Made by a program: the position numbers and the translations under genes
Part shown: one piece after another, positions 18,150 to 26,596 of the stretch
How positions within the stretch are numbered: the stretch's first letter is position 1
How the letters are laid out: each line of letters opens with the position of its first letter
DNA from: Clostridium tertium
Lineage (GTDB): Bacteria; Bacillota; Clostridia; Clostridiales; Clostridiaceae
NCBI RefSeq assembly: GCF_017873245.1
Contig: NZ_JAGGJY010000003.1
Span: 62,001 to 126,000 of the forward strand
DNA: 64,000 nt
Direction: 5' to 3'
Notes under the pieces: generated by a model
Told to the model about the DNA's origin: nothing
Seen by the model: only the letters and a program-made list of their open reading frames with translations
Databases searched by the model: none

Positions 18150-18983
18150 ATGAAAAGAAAATCAATTTTATCATTATTATTAACAGGGGCTTTAGCAATA
18201 AGCTTAATAGGTTGTGGAAATACAAATAAGGAAGCTGAAACAGGATCAAAGGGTGAAGATAAAACAATAACAATAGGTGTTACTCCAGTTCCTCATAAGG
18301 AAATAGTAGAAGAAATAAAGCCTGATCTTGAAGCAGAAGGATATACAGTTAAAATAGTAGAGTTTACAGATTATGTAACACCTAACACATCTCTAGCAGA
18401 AGGAGAGCTAGATGCAAATTATTTTCAAACAGTTGCATATTTAAATGAAACTAATGAAGGAAAAGGCTTAGACTTAACTTATACAAAAGGTATTCATTTA
18501 GAGCCACTAGGAGTTTATTCTTCAACTATTAAAAGCTTAGATGAATTAAAAGAAGGAGCAACAGTTGCAGTGCCAAATGATCCATCAAATGAAGCAAGAG
18601 CTTTAAGAGTACTAGAGGGTGCAGGATTAATAAAATTAAAAGAAGGGGAATTAGTTACACCAAAGGATATTACAGAAAATCCTAAGAATCTTAAATTTGA
18701 AGAGCTTGAAGCAGCTCAATTACCAAGGGTTTTAGAAGAAGTGGGTATTGCTGTTATTAATGGAAACTATGCACTTGAAGCTGGATTAAATCCAGCTGAA
18801 AATGCTTTATATTTAGAAGATGCTACTAAAGAAGCTTCTAAAAAATATCATAATGTATTAGCGGTGAAAAAAGGAAATGAGGATAGTGAAAAAATTAAGG
18901 CTTTAACTAATGCTTTAACATCAGATAAAGTTAAGAAATTCATTGAAGAGAAGTATAATGGATCAGTAATTCCAACTTTCTAG
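18150..18983 (+). CDS. metQ: Methionine-binding lipoprotein
   Basis: Binds methionine outside the membrane for MetNI. It has 277 residues with a lipoprotein signal ending SLIGCGN, lipidated Cys22. The NlpA/MetQ family pattern is clear: ITIGVTPVPHKEIVEEIKP at the start of the mature part, VEFTDYVTPNTSLAEGELDANYFQ, and VAVPNDPSNEARALRVLE. It lies 136 bp after metI with its own RBS (GAGGGGG) and ends at a strong terminator. It may be co-transcribed with metNI or have its own promoter; no strong one was seen. Confidence 0.95.
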   Translation: MKRKSILSLLLTGALAISLIGCGNTNKEAETGSKGEDKTITIGVTPVPHKEIVEEIKPDLEAEGYTVKIVEFTDYVTPNTSLAEGELDANYFQTVAYLNETNEGKGLDLTYTKGIHLEPLGVYSSTIKSLDELKEGATVAVPNDPSNEARALRVLEGAGLIKLKEGELVTPKDITENPKNLKFEELEAAQLPRVLEEVGIAVINGNYALEAGLNPAENALYLEDATKEASKKYHNVLAVKKGNEDSEKIKALTNALTSDKVKKFIEEKYNGSVIPTF

Positions 18984-19013
18984 AAAGTAAGTAGGATATA
19001 AAATATAGACTGT

Positions 19014-19056
19014 AAAGAGTGAGTAAAAAATAATTTTTTACTTACTCTTTTCTTTT
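19014..19056 (+). terminator. Terminator after metQ
   Basis: A 17-bp stem (AAAGAGTGAGTAAAAAA with TTTTTTACTTACTCTTT, one G-U pair) with a 3-nt loop and T-rich tail. Confidence 0.9.
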
Positions 19057-19141
19057 GTATTTAGAATTATAAAGATTCATTTATGGTATAATAATTATAA
19101 AAATATAACTAAAATAAAATGCTTTGAAGCAGGAGATATAA

Positions 19142-20038
19142 ATGAAAAAAGTATATATCGTATTAATTGTTGTGCTTATATTATCTTTTCAAGGGTGTGC
19201 CCAAAAAGAGGAAGTCAAAGAGATTGAAAAAAGTAATGCTAAAACAAATAGTATAATAGATAAAAAGGTAGATGAAATAGCAGGAGATTATAAGGATAAT
19301 ATGTCTATATACTATAAAAATCTAAATACAGATGATGAATATATATTAAATACAGATAAATATTATATAGCAGCAAGTACAACAAAGATACCTTTATGTA
19401 TGATGATTTTAGATCAAGTTTTTGAAGGAGCAATATCTTTAGAAGATACTATTTATTATGAAGAGTTAGATAGTGAAGGTGGAAGTGGCGTTTTATATTA
19501 TTTACAGGAAATTCCTAATATAACTGTTGAAGAAGCTATTTATTTATCTATAGTTGAGTCGGATAATATTACTAAAAATATGCTTCATAGAATAAGTAAA
19601 ATATCATTAACGGACTATTTAAGAGATATAATGGAAGATGATAGTATTCCTTATGAGAATTATATTACAGCAAGGCATCTATATAAGGTATTAGAAAGAC
19701 TATATGAAAATCCAGATAATAACCCTTATTATGAAAAGCTTATAGAATATATGAAAGAAACTGTATTTCATGATAGATTAGATAAATACTTACCTTATGA
19801 CATAGTTGCTCATAAGATAGGAGATTATTATAGATATGCCCATGACTGTGGAATTATATATGCTAAAGATCCTTATATAATAGTAGTATTGACAAAGGAC
19901 ATAGGTGATTTAAGTGATGAGCCTTATGAAAATGGAAGCGAAGATGAGAGATATCTTTTAGATTGGGGTAATGAGGCATATGAAATGATAGCAAATATAT
20001 CAAAAGAAATATATTTAATTGGTGAGGAAGATTATTAA
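19142..20038 (+). CDS. Serine hydrolase lipoprotein of class A beta-lactamase fold
   Basis: A 298-residue lipoprotein (signal ends SFQGCAQ, Cys19). Three active-site motifs of the penicillin-binding/beta-lactamase fold are present: Ser79-Thr-Thr-Lys82, Ser140-Asp-Asn142 and Lys225-Ile-Gly227. The ExxLN motif that class A beta-lactamases use for deacylation is not visible in the expected place (residues 170-180 read YENYITARHL), so true beta-lactamase activity is uncertain. A cell-wall peptidase or esterase role at the membrane surface is as likely. It starts 85 nt after the metQ terminator and is followed 12 nt later by an alanyl-tRNA editing gene. Confidence 0.82.
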   Translation: MKKVYIVLIVVLILSFQGCAQKEEVKEIEKSNAKTNSIIDKKVDEIAGDYKDNMSIYYKNLNTDDEYILNTDKYYIAASTTKIPLCMMILDQVFEGAISLEDTIYYEELDSEGGSGVLYYLQEIPNITVEEAIYLSIVESDNITKNMLHRISKISLTDYLRDIMEDDSIPYENYITARHLYKVLERLYENPDNNPYYEKLIEYMKETVFHDRLDKYLPYDIVAHKIGDYYRYAHDCGIIYAKDPYIIVVLTKDIGDLSDEPYENGSEDERYLLDWGNEAYEMIANISKEIYLIGEEDY

Positions 20039-20049
20039 TAGGTGAAAAA

Positions 20050-21243
20050 ATGGAGAAGTTATATTACATAGATCAATATTTAAAAGAATTTGAAGCAAAA
20101 GTTACAGATATAAAAGAAATAGATAATAAATTTCATATATTATTAGATAAAACAGCATTTTTTCCAGGCGGGGGAGGTCAAGCTTGTGATTTAGGCGAGC
20201 TAAATGGAATAAATGTATTAGATGTGTATGAAGAAAATGGGAAAATATATCATGTTGTTTCTCATGATATAGCAGACTCAATTAGTGTTAAATGTAAATT
20301 AGATTGGGATAGAAGAGAAGATGGAATGCATCAGCATTTAGCTCAACACGTATTATCAGGATGTTTTTTTAAGCTTTTTAATTGTAACACAGTAAGTATA
20401 CATTTAGGAAAAGATATTAGCACAGTAGATATTATTGGGCATTTGACTGAAGAGCAAGTGAGAAGAACTGAAAAAATGGCAAATGATATAATAAGAGAAA
20501 ATATTTTAGTAGAGAGTTTTGTACCTAATGAAAAAGAACTAGAAAATATGAATTTAAGAAGAGATTTACCAAATACTGAGGAAGAAATAAGAGTTGTTAA
20601 AATTGGAGATTTGGATATAAATGCATGCTGTGGAGTTCATCCAAAGAGAACATTAGATTTGAAGCTAATTAAGATTAAAAAGTATGAAAAGAATAAAAAT
20701 AATACTAGAATAGAGTTTTTATCAGGAGAAAGGGCAGTAAAAGATTCTTTATATAAAGATAAAATGCTAAAAGAAATATGTAATTATTTAAGTAGCAATG
20801 AAGAAGAAGCATTAAATAGTATAAAAAACTTAAAAAGTAATATAGATGCTTTAAGTAACGAGAAAAGAAAGTTAGAAGAAGAGCTTATAAACTATGAAAT
20901 AGAAAATATACTTTCTAATTCAAGTAAAGAAAATGATTTGACAATCATAACAAAGATATTTAATGAAAGAAGCATTGATTATATAAGAAAATTAGCTAAT
21001 AAAATAGGTGATAGAAGTAATATTATTTGCTTATTTGCTACTATAAATAATAATAAGACCAATATATTATTTTCATGCTCTAAAGATTTGGAACAAGTTA
21101 ATATGGGGAAACTATTAAAGGAAACTATTAAAGAGATAAATGGAAAAGGTGGAGGAAGCAAAATATTGGCACAGGGATCAGGAGAAAATATAGAGATTGA
21201 AAAATATCTTAATAATATAAAAAATAAAATAAAAGAAAATTAG
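20050..21243 (+). CDS. Alanyl-tRNA editing protein with DHHA1 domain (AlaX type)
   Basis: Free-standing trans-editing hydrolase that removes Ser or Gly wrongly attached to tRNA(Ala). The 397-residue protein has the AlaRS-like editing domain: FFPGGGGQACDLGEL (about 37-51), zinc-binding His96-xxx-His100 (QHLAQHVLSG) and Cys193-xxx-His197 (CCGVH). A coiled coil (about 245-290) leads to a C-terminal DHHA1 domain with GKGGGSKILAQGSG. It lacks the aminoacylation core of AlaRS. It starts 12 nt after the serine hydrolase stop, so they probably share a transcript without evident functional link. Confidence 0.93.
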   Translation: MEKLYYIDQYLKEFEAKVTDIKEIDNKFHILLDKTAFFPGGGGQACDLGELNGINVLDVYEENGKIYHVVSHDIADSISVKCKLDWDRREDGMHQHLAQHVLSGCFFKLFNCNTVSIHLGKDISTVDIIGHLTEEQVRRTEKMANDIIRENILVESFVPNEKELENMNLRRDLPNTEEEIRVVKIGDLDINACCGVHPKRTLDLKLIKIKKYEKNKNNTRIEFLSGERAVKDSLYKDKMLKEICNYLSSNEEEALNSIKNLKSNIDALSNEKRKLEEELINYEIENILSNSSKENDLTIITKIFNERSIDYIRKLANKIGDRSNIICLFATINNNKTNILFSCSKDLEQVNMGKLLKETIKEINGKGGGSKILAQGSGENIEIEKYLNNIKNKIKEN

Positions 21244-21252
21244 ATTTAGTAG

Positions 21253-21296
21253 AAAGCTACTCCTAGATTTTAAAGTTTGGAGTGGCTTTTATATTT
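21253..21296 (+). terminator. Terminator after the tRNA-editing gene
   Basis: An 11-bp stem (AAAGCTACTCC / GGAGTGGCTTT, one G-U pair) followed by TATATTTT. Confidence 0.8.
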
Positions 21297-21467
21297 TGCA
21301 AGTAATTAATGAAATTATTAAGACTATAAGGCGAGTAATTTTTATATTTGTCAAAATTGAAGAGATAGAAATTAATTTTGTAACCAAGTATTGAAATCAT
21401 AAGTATACTAAATTATGAAATAATACAATATCTGTATTTTTATATACAGATAATAGGAGGGACAGAA

Positions 21468-22181
21468 TTGGCAAAATGGGTACTAGATGCAGCACATGGT
21501 GGCAATGACCCAGGGGCAATAGGGAAACATGGTAGAAGAGAAGCTGATATAGTCTTAGAAGCAGTATATGAAGCTAAAAGGTTGTTAGAAAGAAATGGAG
21601 AAATAGTATTACTGACTAGAGCATCAGATGTAAATATAGATGCAAAAGACAGAGTAAATATAGCAAATAACTGGAATGCAGATTATTTTGTTAGCTTCCA
21701 TATGAATTCCTTTGTTGATGACTTTATAAAAGGAAGCGAAATAGTAATCTTTGAAAAAGGAAGTAAATCAGAAGATTTAGCAAAATTTATAAAAGATGAA
21801 CTATTAGCAAATTTAAAATCTAATGATAGGGGAATAAAAGAAGCAAGTTATACTGTTTTAAGAGAAACTAATATGCCAGCAGTCATCATTGAAGCAGAAT
21901 TTATATCTAACGAAGACATAGAGAAAAACTTTAGTAGTATTAAATATGGGTACATGGTAGCTAAAGCTTGCTTAGCTATGGTTGATAAGGTTTTAATTGA
22001 TATTCCAATAAAAAAACCTAAAACGCCAACAAGAGAGGGTTGGAGAATTTGTTTAGGATACTATCGAGATTATGAAGAAGCGGAAGAAGAATTGATTAAA
22101 TTAAATAAGAATGGGCTTAAGGGAGCTTACATTGTTCCATACCCTGATAGTAATAGGAAGAATGAAAAAATGACAGAATGA
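21468..22181 (+). CDS. N-acetylmuramoyl-L-alanine amidase (Amidase_3 plus SPOR), CwlC-like
   Basis: Cuts the amide bond between muramic acid and the stem peptide. The 237-residue protein has an Amidase_3 domain with zinc ligands His10 (AAHGG), Glu25 and His78 (SFHMN) and a catalytic-type Glu in IIEAEFIS. Residues 185-230 look like a SPOR domain (WRICLGYYRDYEEAEEEL). TTG start follows AGGAGGGACAGAA. There is no signal peptide. This architecture matches B. subtilis CwlC, a mother-cell amidase that frees the mature spore, so a role in late sporulation lysis is a good inference. A phage endolysin is less likely as no other phage gene is near. A hairpin (21429-21452) precedes the RBS. Confidence 0.87.
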   Translation: MAKWVLDAAHGGNDPGAIGKHGRREADIVLEAVYEAKRLLERNGEIVLLTRASDVNIDAKDRVNIANNWNADYFVSFHMNSFVDDFIKGSEIVIFEKGSKSEDLAKFIKDELLANLKSNDRGIKEASYTVLRETNMPAVIIEAEFISNEDIEKNFSSIKYGYMVAKACLAMVDKVLIDIPIKKPKTPTREGWRICLGYYRDYEEAEEELIKLNKNGLKGAYIVPYPDSNRKNEKMTE

Positions 22182-22288
22182 AAAAATTAAGGGGAAAATA
22201 TTCTAAGGTAATAAAATCAATAGTTTAAAAGGCGATAGGAGAATATATTATTTAAAGAATATCTTTTAGGTGATAAAATAAATAATTC

Positions 22289-22321
22289 AAAGGGGAGTCG
22301 CGAAACGCGACTCCCCTTTAT
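22289..22321 (+). terminator. Strong GC-rich hairpin downstream of the amidase
   Basis: A perfect 14-bp stem (AAAGGGGAGTCGCG / CGCGACTCCCCTTT) with a 3-nt AAA loop, unusually GC-rich for this DNA. The 355-bp gap 22182-22536 holds this hairpin and the next one and no gene. Confidence 0.75.
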
Positions 22322-22386
22322 AAGAGTAAGAGAATAACTTTTTAAAATAATGAACCTTACTTAAAATTGAATGAATTAAATTTAGA

Positions 22387-22417
22387 AACTAAGTAATATT
22401 GCTTAGTTTTTTTATTT
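22387..22417 (+). terminator. Second hairpin with T tail
   Basis: AACTAAG pairs with CTTAGTT around a TAATATTG loop, followed by seven T. Confidence 0.65.
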
Positions 22418-22536
22418 GTAATAAGTTTGATTTTTTAGGAACATTTCTAAAAAAATATGATATAATATAATTAAGTAGTAAAAAATATTTTAGTAATAAA
22501 CAAATATAGATTAATAAAATAAAAGGGGAAATGAAA

Positions 22537-23067
22537 ATGAATTATTTAGATTTATATTTACAAAGGAATAATAGTAAGAGATATGATATATATAAAAAGA
22601 CTGGAGTTAGTCAACAATTACTTTCAACTCATACAAATAAGAAAATAGAAAAGTATTCTAATAAGATAATAATGGCTTTAGCTGAAGCTTTAAATAAAAC
22701 TCCAGGTACTGTATTGGATGAACTTATAGCTTTAGAAAAGGAAAATCCAGCATTTGAAGCATTTAATCCATCGGAATTATTAATTGGATTAGAATATAAA
22801 TACGATATTATAATTATAAAAGGAGCTTATTGTAATGAAATATATAAGCTAATGAAAGGACAACTTTCAGAAACCGAAAGTATGGGATTTGAGCTAGGTA
22901 GTGCTGGAGGCGCAACTGTTCTTGCTTATGCAATTAATATGGTTAGAGACTTGTTTAGTAATTCAGATAAGGTTCAAAAAGAAATAGAAAGAAAAATAAT
23001 ATCATACAAATTAGTAGAAGCAAGCCAAGAACAATTAATTTTAAAATTAAAACAGCTTGACTATTAA
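22537..23067 (+). CDS. Unknown protein with N-terminal helix-turn-helix-like region
   Basis: ATG at 22537 (GGGG 8 nt upstream) is preferred to ATG 22531, which would sit only 2 nt from the RBS; this gives 176 residues. Residues 1-65 resemble a short Cro/XRE-like HTH (YDIYKKTGVSQQLLSTHTNK, then IIMALAEALNKTPGTVLDEL). The rest is a helical region with a glycine-rich FELGSAGGATVLAYAINMVRDL segment, which could be a small membrane-associated or oligomerisation helix. I do not recognise the family. It has its own terminator shared with ftsH on the other strand. Confidence 0.7.
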   Translation: MNYLDLYLQRNNSKRYDIYKKTGVSQQLLSTHTNKKIEKYSNKIIMALAEALNKTPGTVLDELIALEKENPAFEAFNPSELLIGLEYKYDIIIIKGAYCNEIYKLMKGQLSETESMGFELGSAGGATVLAYAINMVRDLFSNSDKVQKEIERKIISYKLVEASQEQLILKLKQLDY

Positions 23068-23098
23068 AAAATGAAAAGTAGAAATCAAGAAAATAATG

Positions 23099-23146
23099 AG
23101 GGATAGTCAATAGGGTTGTTTTTATACAAACTAATGACTATCCCTT
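23099..23146. terminator. Bidirectional terminator between 22537 gene and ftsH
   Basis: An 11-bp stem (AGGGATAGTCA / TGACTATCCCT) lies between two convergent genes, with T-rich sequence on both sides. Confidence 0.65.
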
Positions 23147-23151
23147 AAAAT

Positions 23152-24915
23152 CTAAAAATTTTCGGTACTTAATTTTTTATTAAATATACTGTATATTTCT
23201 TTTTCATCTAATGTTTCTTCATCTATAAGATTCATGGCTATTTTATTTAGAATTTCTTTATTTTCTTTAAGTAATTCTAAAGTTTCTTCATATAGAGAAT
23301 TTACAAGTTCTCTACATTCTTCAACTACTGGATTTCCATAGCTATTTGAAAGTGGACCAAGGCTAGATAGTTTTAATAGACCTAATGTTTTTCCCATACC
23401 GTACTCTGAAATCATGGACATTGCCATTTCAGTTGTTTGACTTAGGTCACCTTGAGCTCCAGTTGAAATTTTATCTTGTCCAAATATAATTTCTTCTGCG
23501 GCTCTTCCGCCAAGGAGTACCATGATTCTATTTTTCAGATAGTCTAATCTTTGATAAGAACTATCTTTAGGTATAGTTAATGTATATCCTCCAGCACCCT
23601 TAGTTGTTGGAATAATAGTTATTTTTGAAACTTTATCTTCAGGTGTTTTTATTAATGAAACAAGAGCATGTCCAGCTTCGTGGTATGAAGTTAATAGCAT
23701 ATCTTCTTCAAGATAATGGCTTCTTTCTTTCTTCTCATAACCAGCAAGAACAATAGAATATGCTTTGTTTATATGATCTTGTGTCAGTAACCTAGAATTT
23801 TCTTTAGCTGCAATAATTGCAGCTTCATTAATTAAATTTTCTAATTTTGCACCTGAAAAATAAGCTGTCTTTTTAGCTATATCTTTTAAGTCAAGATTAT
23901 TGTAAGGCTTATTTTCTAAATGCAATGATATTATTTTTTCTCTTGCACTTATATCAGGTAACGAAACTTCTATATGTCTATCAAATCTACCAGGTCTTAA
24001 TAAAGCTGAATCAAGAGTATCTAATCTATTAGTTGCAGCTATAACAACTATTCCTTCTTGTTCACCAAAGCCTGACATTTCAGTTAATAGAGCATTTAAA
24101 GTTTGATCTCTTTCATCATTTCCACTAGAAGCGCTTGAACCACCTCTTTTTTTGCCTATTGCATCTATTTCATCTATAAATATAACAGCTTTACCTTGAG
24201 CTTTTGCCTTTTTAAATAAATTTCTAATCCTAGCAGCTCCAACCCCTACATAAACTTGTACGAAGTCTGATCCACTTAATGCGTAGAATGGAACTTTAGC
24301 TTCACCTGCTACTGCTTTAGCAAGTAATGTTTTACCTGTACCTGGAGAACCATAAAGGATAACTCCTTTAGGCATTCTAGCACCATAATCTTTATACTTT
24401 TGAGGATTTTTAAGGAAATCTACTATATCCATAAGACTTTCTTTTGCTTCTTCATTACCAGCTACATAGTCAAAGTTTAGAGCATTTTGATCTTCTGAAA
24501 AATCTTTAACATCTAAATTAGTCATACTTGATGTTCCAAGTTTTCTTTTATTAATAGTTACAAAAACAATTGAAATAATTGATATTAAAAGAATACTTGA
24601 AGCAACTGTTTTTGTAGGACTTGTACTATTTTGATCTAGTACTTCTATATTATTTTTTAATAACTCCTCTTTCAAAGTAGGACTATCAGGATTGTTTGTT
24701 GAATATTTTGATCCGTCTTTTAAGAATACAGTTAAATTAGAGTTATTATTAACAATAACCTTAGAAATATTATTACTAGTTATATCTTCTAAAAAATTTG
24801 AATATTGTTTATTATGGTTAGCTTTGGAGCCAAAACTTATGTATCCTAAAACTAATGTAGATATAATAGCAGTAACTATTGGTATCCAAATTATATTTTT
24901 CTTTATTTTGTTCAT
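23152..24915 (-). CDS. ftsH: ATP-dependent membrane zinc protease, FtsH family
   Basis: Membrane-anchored AAA protease that degrades misfolded or short-lived proteins. Two membrane segments (about 8-28 and 105-122) flank a short outside domain. The AAA domain has Walker A at 190-197 (GSPGTGKT), Walker B VIFIDEIDAIG and second-region-of-homology arginines (LLRPGRFDRH). The zinc site is HEAGH with a downstream Asp. About 587 residues, shorter than the usual 600-650. The second ATG (24915) is favoured because AGGAGG is only 2 nt from the first. It lies alone, away from the usual tilS-hpt-ftsH locus, so it may be a second FtsH in this genome. Confidence 0.92.
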   Translation of the reverse strand: MNKIKKNIIWIPIVTAIISTLVLGYISFGSKANHNKQYSNFLEDITSNNISKVIVNNNSNLTVFLKDGSKYSTNNPDSPTLKEELLKNNIEVLDQNSTSPTKTVASSILLISIISIVFVTINKRKLGTSSMTNLDVKDFSEDQNALNFDYVAGNEEAKESLMDIVDFLKNPQKYKDYGARMPKGVILYGSPGTGKTLLAKAVAGEAKVPFYALSGSDFVQVYVGVGAARIRNLFKKAKAQGKAVIFIDEIDAIGKKRGGSSASSGNDERDQTLNALLTEMSGFGEQEGIVVIAATNRLDTLDSALLRPGRFDRHIEVSLPDISAREKIISLHLENKPYNNLDLKDIAKKTAYFSGAKLENLINEAAIIAAKENSRLLTQDHINKAYSIVLAGYEKKERSHYLEEDMLLTSYHEAGHALVSLIKTPEDKVSKITIIPTTKGAGGYTLTIPKDSSYQRLDYLKNRIMVLLGGRAAEEIIFGQDKISTGAQGDLSQTTEMAMSMISEYGMGKTLGLLKLSSLGPLSNSYGNPVVEECRELVNSLYEETLELLKENKEILNKIAMNLIDEETLDEKEIYSIFNKKLSTENF

Positions 24916-25139
24916 CATTACCTCCTAAATAGAAGATGAATTTTTAAGAATATTGTAACATTTTAAAATATTTAGTCTACTTAAAATCATATATTTTTCC
25001 AATGTAAGTATTGGTGTATTTGTAAAATTAAAAAGATATCTTTTAAAACTATTACAAATGGAGTATACTTTAAGTTAAATAACTGACTAGTTAGACTAAT
25101 ATCTTTAAAAAGTAATATAGCAAGGAGAGATTTGAAAAA

Positions 25140-25583
25140 ATGCTTAGCTCAACTGTATTAATGGCAGAAGATATTATTGAGATAATTAATTTAAAAGGAG
25201 AAGAAAAAGGAATAGAGGTAACCCATGTAGAAATTACTAATGGAATAGAGTTCATGGGGAAAATTAGGTCAAAAATAAACTCAACTTTTAGGGGCGTTGT
25301 ATATATAAAAAGCTTTTCTGAAAATAAAATAATATTAGAAACTCAAAAGTTAAATATAACTAGCTTAGGGTTATTAAAAGGAGCAAGTAATATAATATTA
25401 AAAGCTGTTGTCAAAATGCTTGGAGAAGATTATATAAATATAAAAGATAATAATATAATCATTGATTTAGCAAAGATAAATAGTGAAGCTATTTTATATA
25501 ATACATCTATAAGTGATGTATATATTAAGGACAAGGCTTTATATATAATTGGGACAAACTTAGACATGTACTTAAATGCATAA
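25140..25583 (+). CDS. Unknown protein, paralogue of the N-terminal part of the next gene
   Basis: A 147-residue protein with no signal peptide or membrane segment, rich in alternating beta-type stretches (NKIILETQKLNITSLGLL, NNIIIDLAKI, ALYIIGTNLDMYL). It aligns by eye along its length with residues 1-145 of the 25609 gene: both have a (A/G)ED-hydrophobic helix, then IEFxG/IKLFG, a II..LK segment and a final IxDxxI..xxLxI strand. The shape recalls lipid-binding beta folds such as LmeA (DUF2993), but this is only an impression. It is 25 bp upstream of its paralogue. Confidence 0.72.
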   Translation: MLSSTVLMAEDIIEIINLKGEEKGIEVTHVEITNGIEFMGKIRSKINSTFRGVVYIKSFSENKIILETQKLNITSLGLLKGASNIILKAVVKMLGEDYINIKDNNIIIDLAKINSEAILYNTSISDVYIKDKALYIIGTNLDMYLNA

Positions 25584-25608
25584 ATAACTTGTATAATAGG
25601 AGGTAATT

Positions 25609-26565
25609 ATGAATATATCAGGGGTAAAGGTTTCATTAACAGGAGAAGACTTATTAAGTATTATAAATGATTTCGTAAAGGTAGAAGGATTAAATTTAGC
25701 TAAGATTGAAATCGGTGAGGAAATAAAATTATTTGGGAGTTACGTTAAAGGCTTTAAAATAGATTTTATTGCTGGGTTAAGAGTTAAAAGAGTTGAAAAT
25801 GGAGTTATTCATGGAGAAGTTTCTTCATTTAAAATAGCAAAAATTAAGGTGTTCTCTTTATTTAGAAAAATGGCATTAAAATATACTCTTAAATCATTAG
25901 AAGAAAAGGGTATAAACTATGAAGATGGAAAAGTTGTTATAAATTTAAAAAGTTTATTAAGAGATGTACCATATGTAGATTTAGATATTGCAGATATACA
26001 TATTAAGCAAAATATATTAAATGTAGATGTAACAAATATAAATATTTCTTTAGAGGGGGCAATAACAAAAGAAGAGCCAGAAGCTATTGAGGCTGAAGAG
26101 GTTATTGAAGAAATTAATGAAAACATAGAAAAGGTTAAAGACTGTTATAGTAATGGAAGAGGGTATTTAGAAAATAAGTTACCTCAAAAAATAAAGACTT
26201 ATAGTGATTATTTATTTATAATACCTGATATGGCTGCTTTATTATATAGACTATTAAAAGATAAGAGAGTACCAGTAAGTACTAAGTTAATAATATCAGG
26301 AGCAATTGCATATATTGCATTTCCAACGGATATAATACCAGATAATATTCCTTTCATAGGAAAAGTGGATGAGATAGCAGTGGCGTTTTTTGCACTTGAT
26401 AGGATTATTGCTGATGTTTCAATTAATGTAATATTGGAAAATTGGGAAGGAAAAAATGATATTGTTTTGGTTATTAAAAATATAATAGAATATGTTACTA
26501 ACTTTACTGGTGCAAGAAATGTGGAAAAAGTTTATAATTTTGTGGAAGAAGTCATGTCATTATAA
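25609..26565 (+). CDS. Two-domain protein: unknown N-terminal beta domain plus C-terminal DUF1232 (YkvA-like)
   Basis: Residues 1-145 are paralogous to the whole 25140 protein. Residues 146-195 form an acidic linker (EEPEAIEAEEVIEEINEN). Residues 200-265 match DUF1232: a hydrophobic region with YRLLKDKRVPVSTKLIISGAI and YIAFPTDIIPDNIPFIGKVDE, the signature Pro-Thr-Asp-x-x-Pro. DUF1232 proteins are membrane-associated with unclear roles. RBS AGGAGGTAATT precedes ATG. The adjacent RNase H gene starts 31 bp later. The fused architecture suggests a lipid or membrane-linked function, without firm evidence. Confidence 0.8.
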   Translation: MNISGVKVSLTGEDLLSIINDFVKVEGLNLAKIEIGEEIKLFGSYVKGFKIDFIAGLRVKRVENGVIHGEVSSFKIAKIKVFSLFRKMALKYTLKSLEEKGINYEDGKVVINLKSLLRDVPYVDLDIADIHIKQNILNVDVTNINISLEGAITKEEPEAIEAEEVIEEINENIEKVKDCYSNGRGYLENKLPQKIKTYSDYLFIIPDMAALLYRLLKDKRVPVSTKLIISGAIAYIAFPTDIIPDNIPFIGKVDEIAVAFFALDRIIADVSINVILENWEGKNDIVLVIKNIIEYVTNFTGARNVEKVYNFVEEVMSL

Positions 26566-26596
26566 AAAATTATTTATATATTAAGGAGCATAGAGT

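Noticed and set aside
21468-22181. Phage endolysin
   Set aside because: No holin, tail or integrase gene nearby, and the SPOR domain with no signal peptide fits CwlC.
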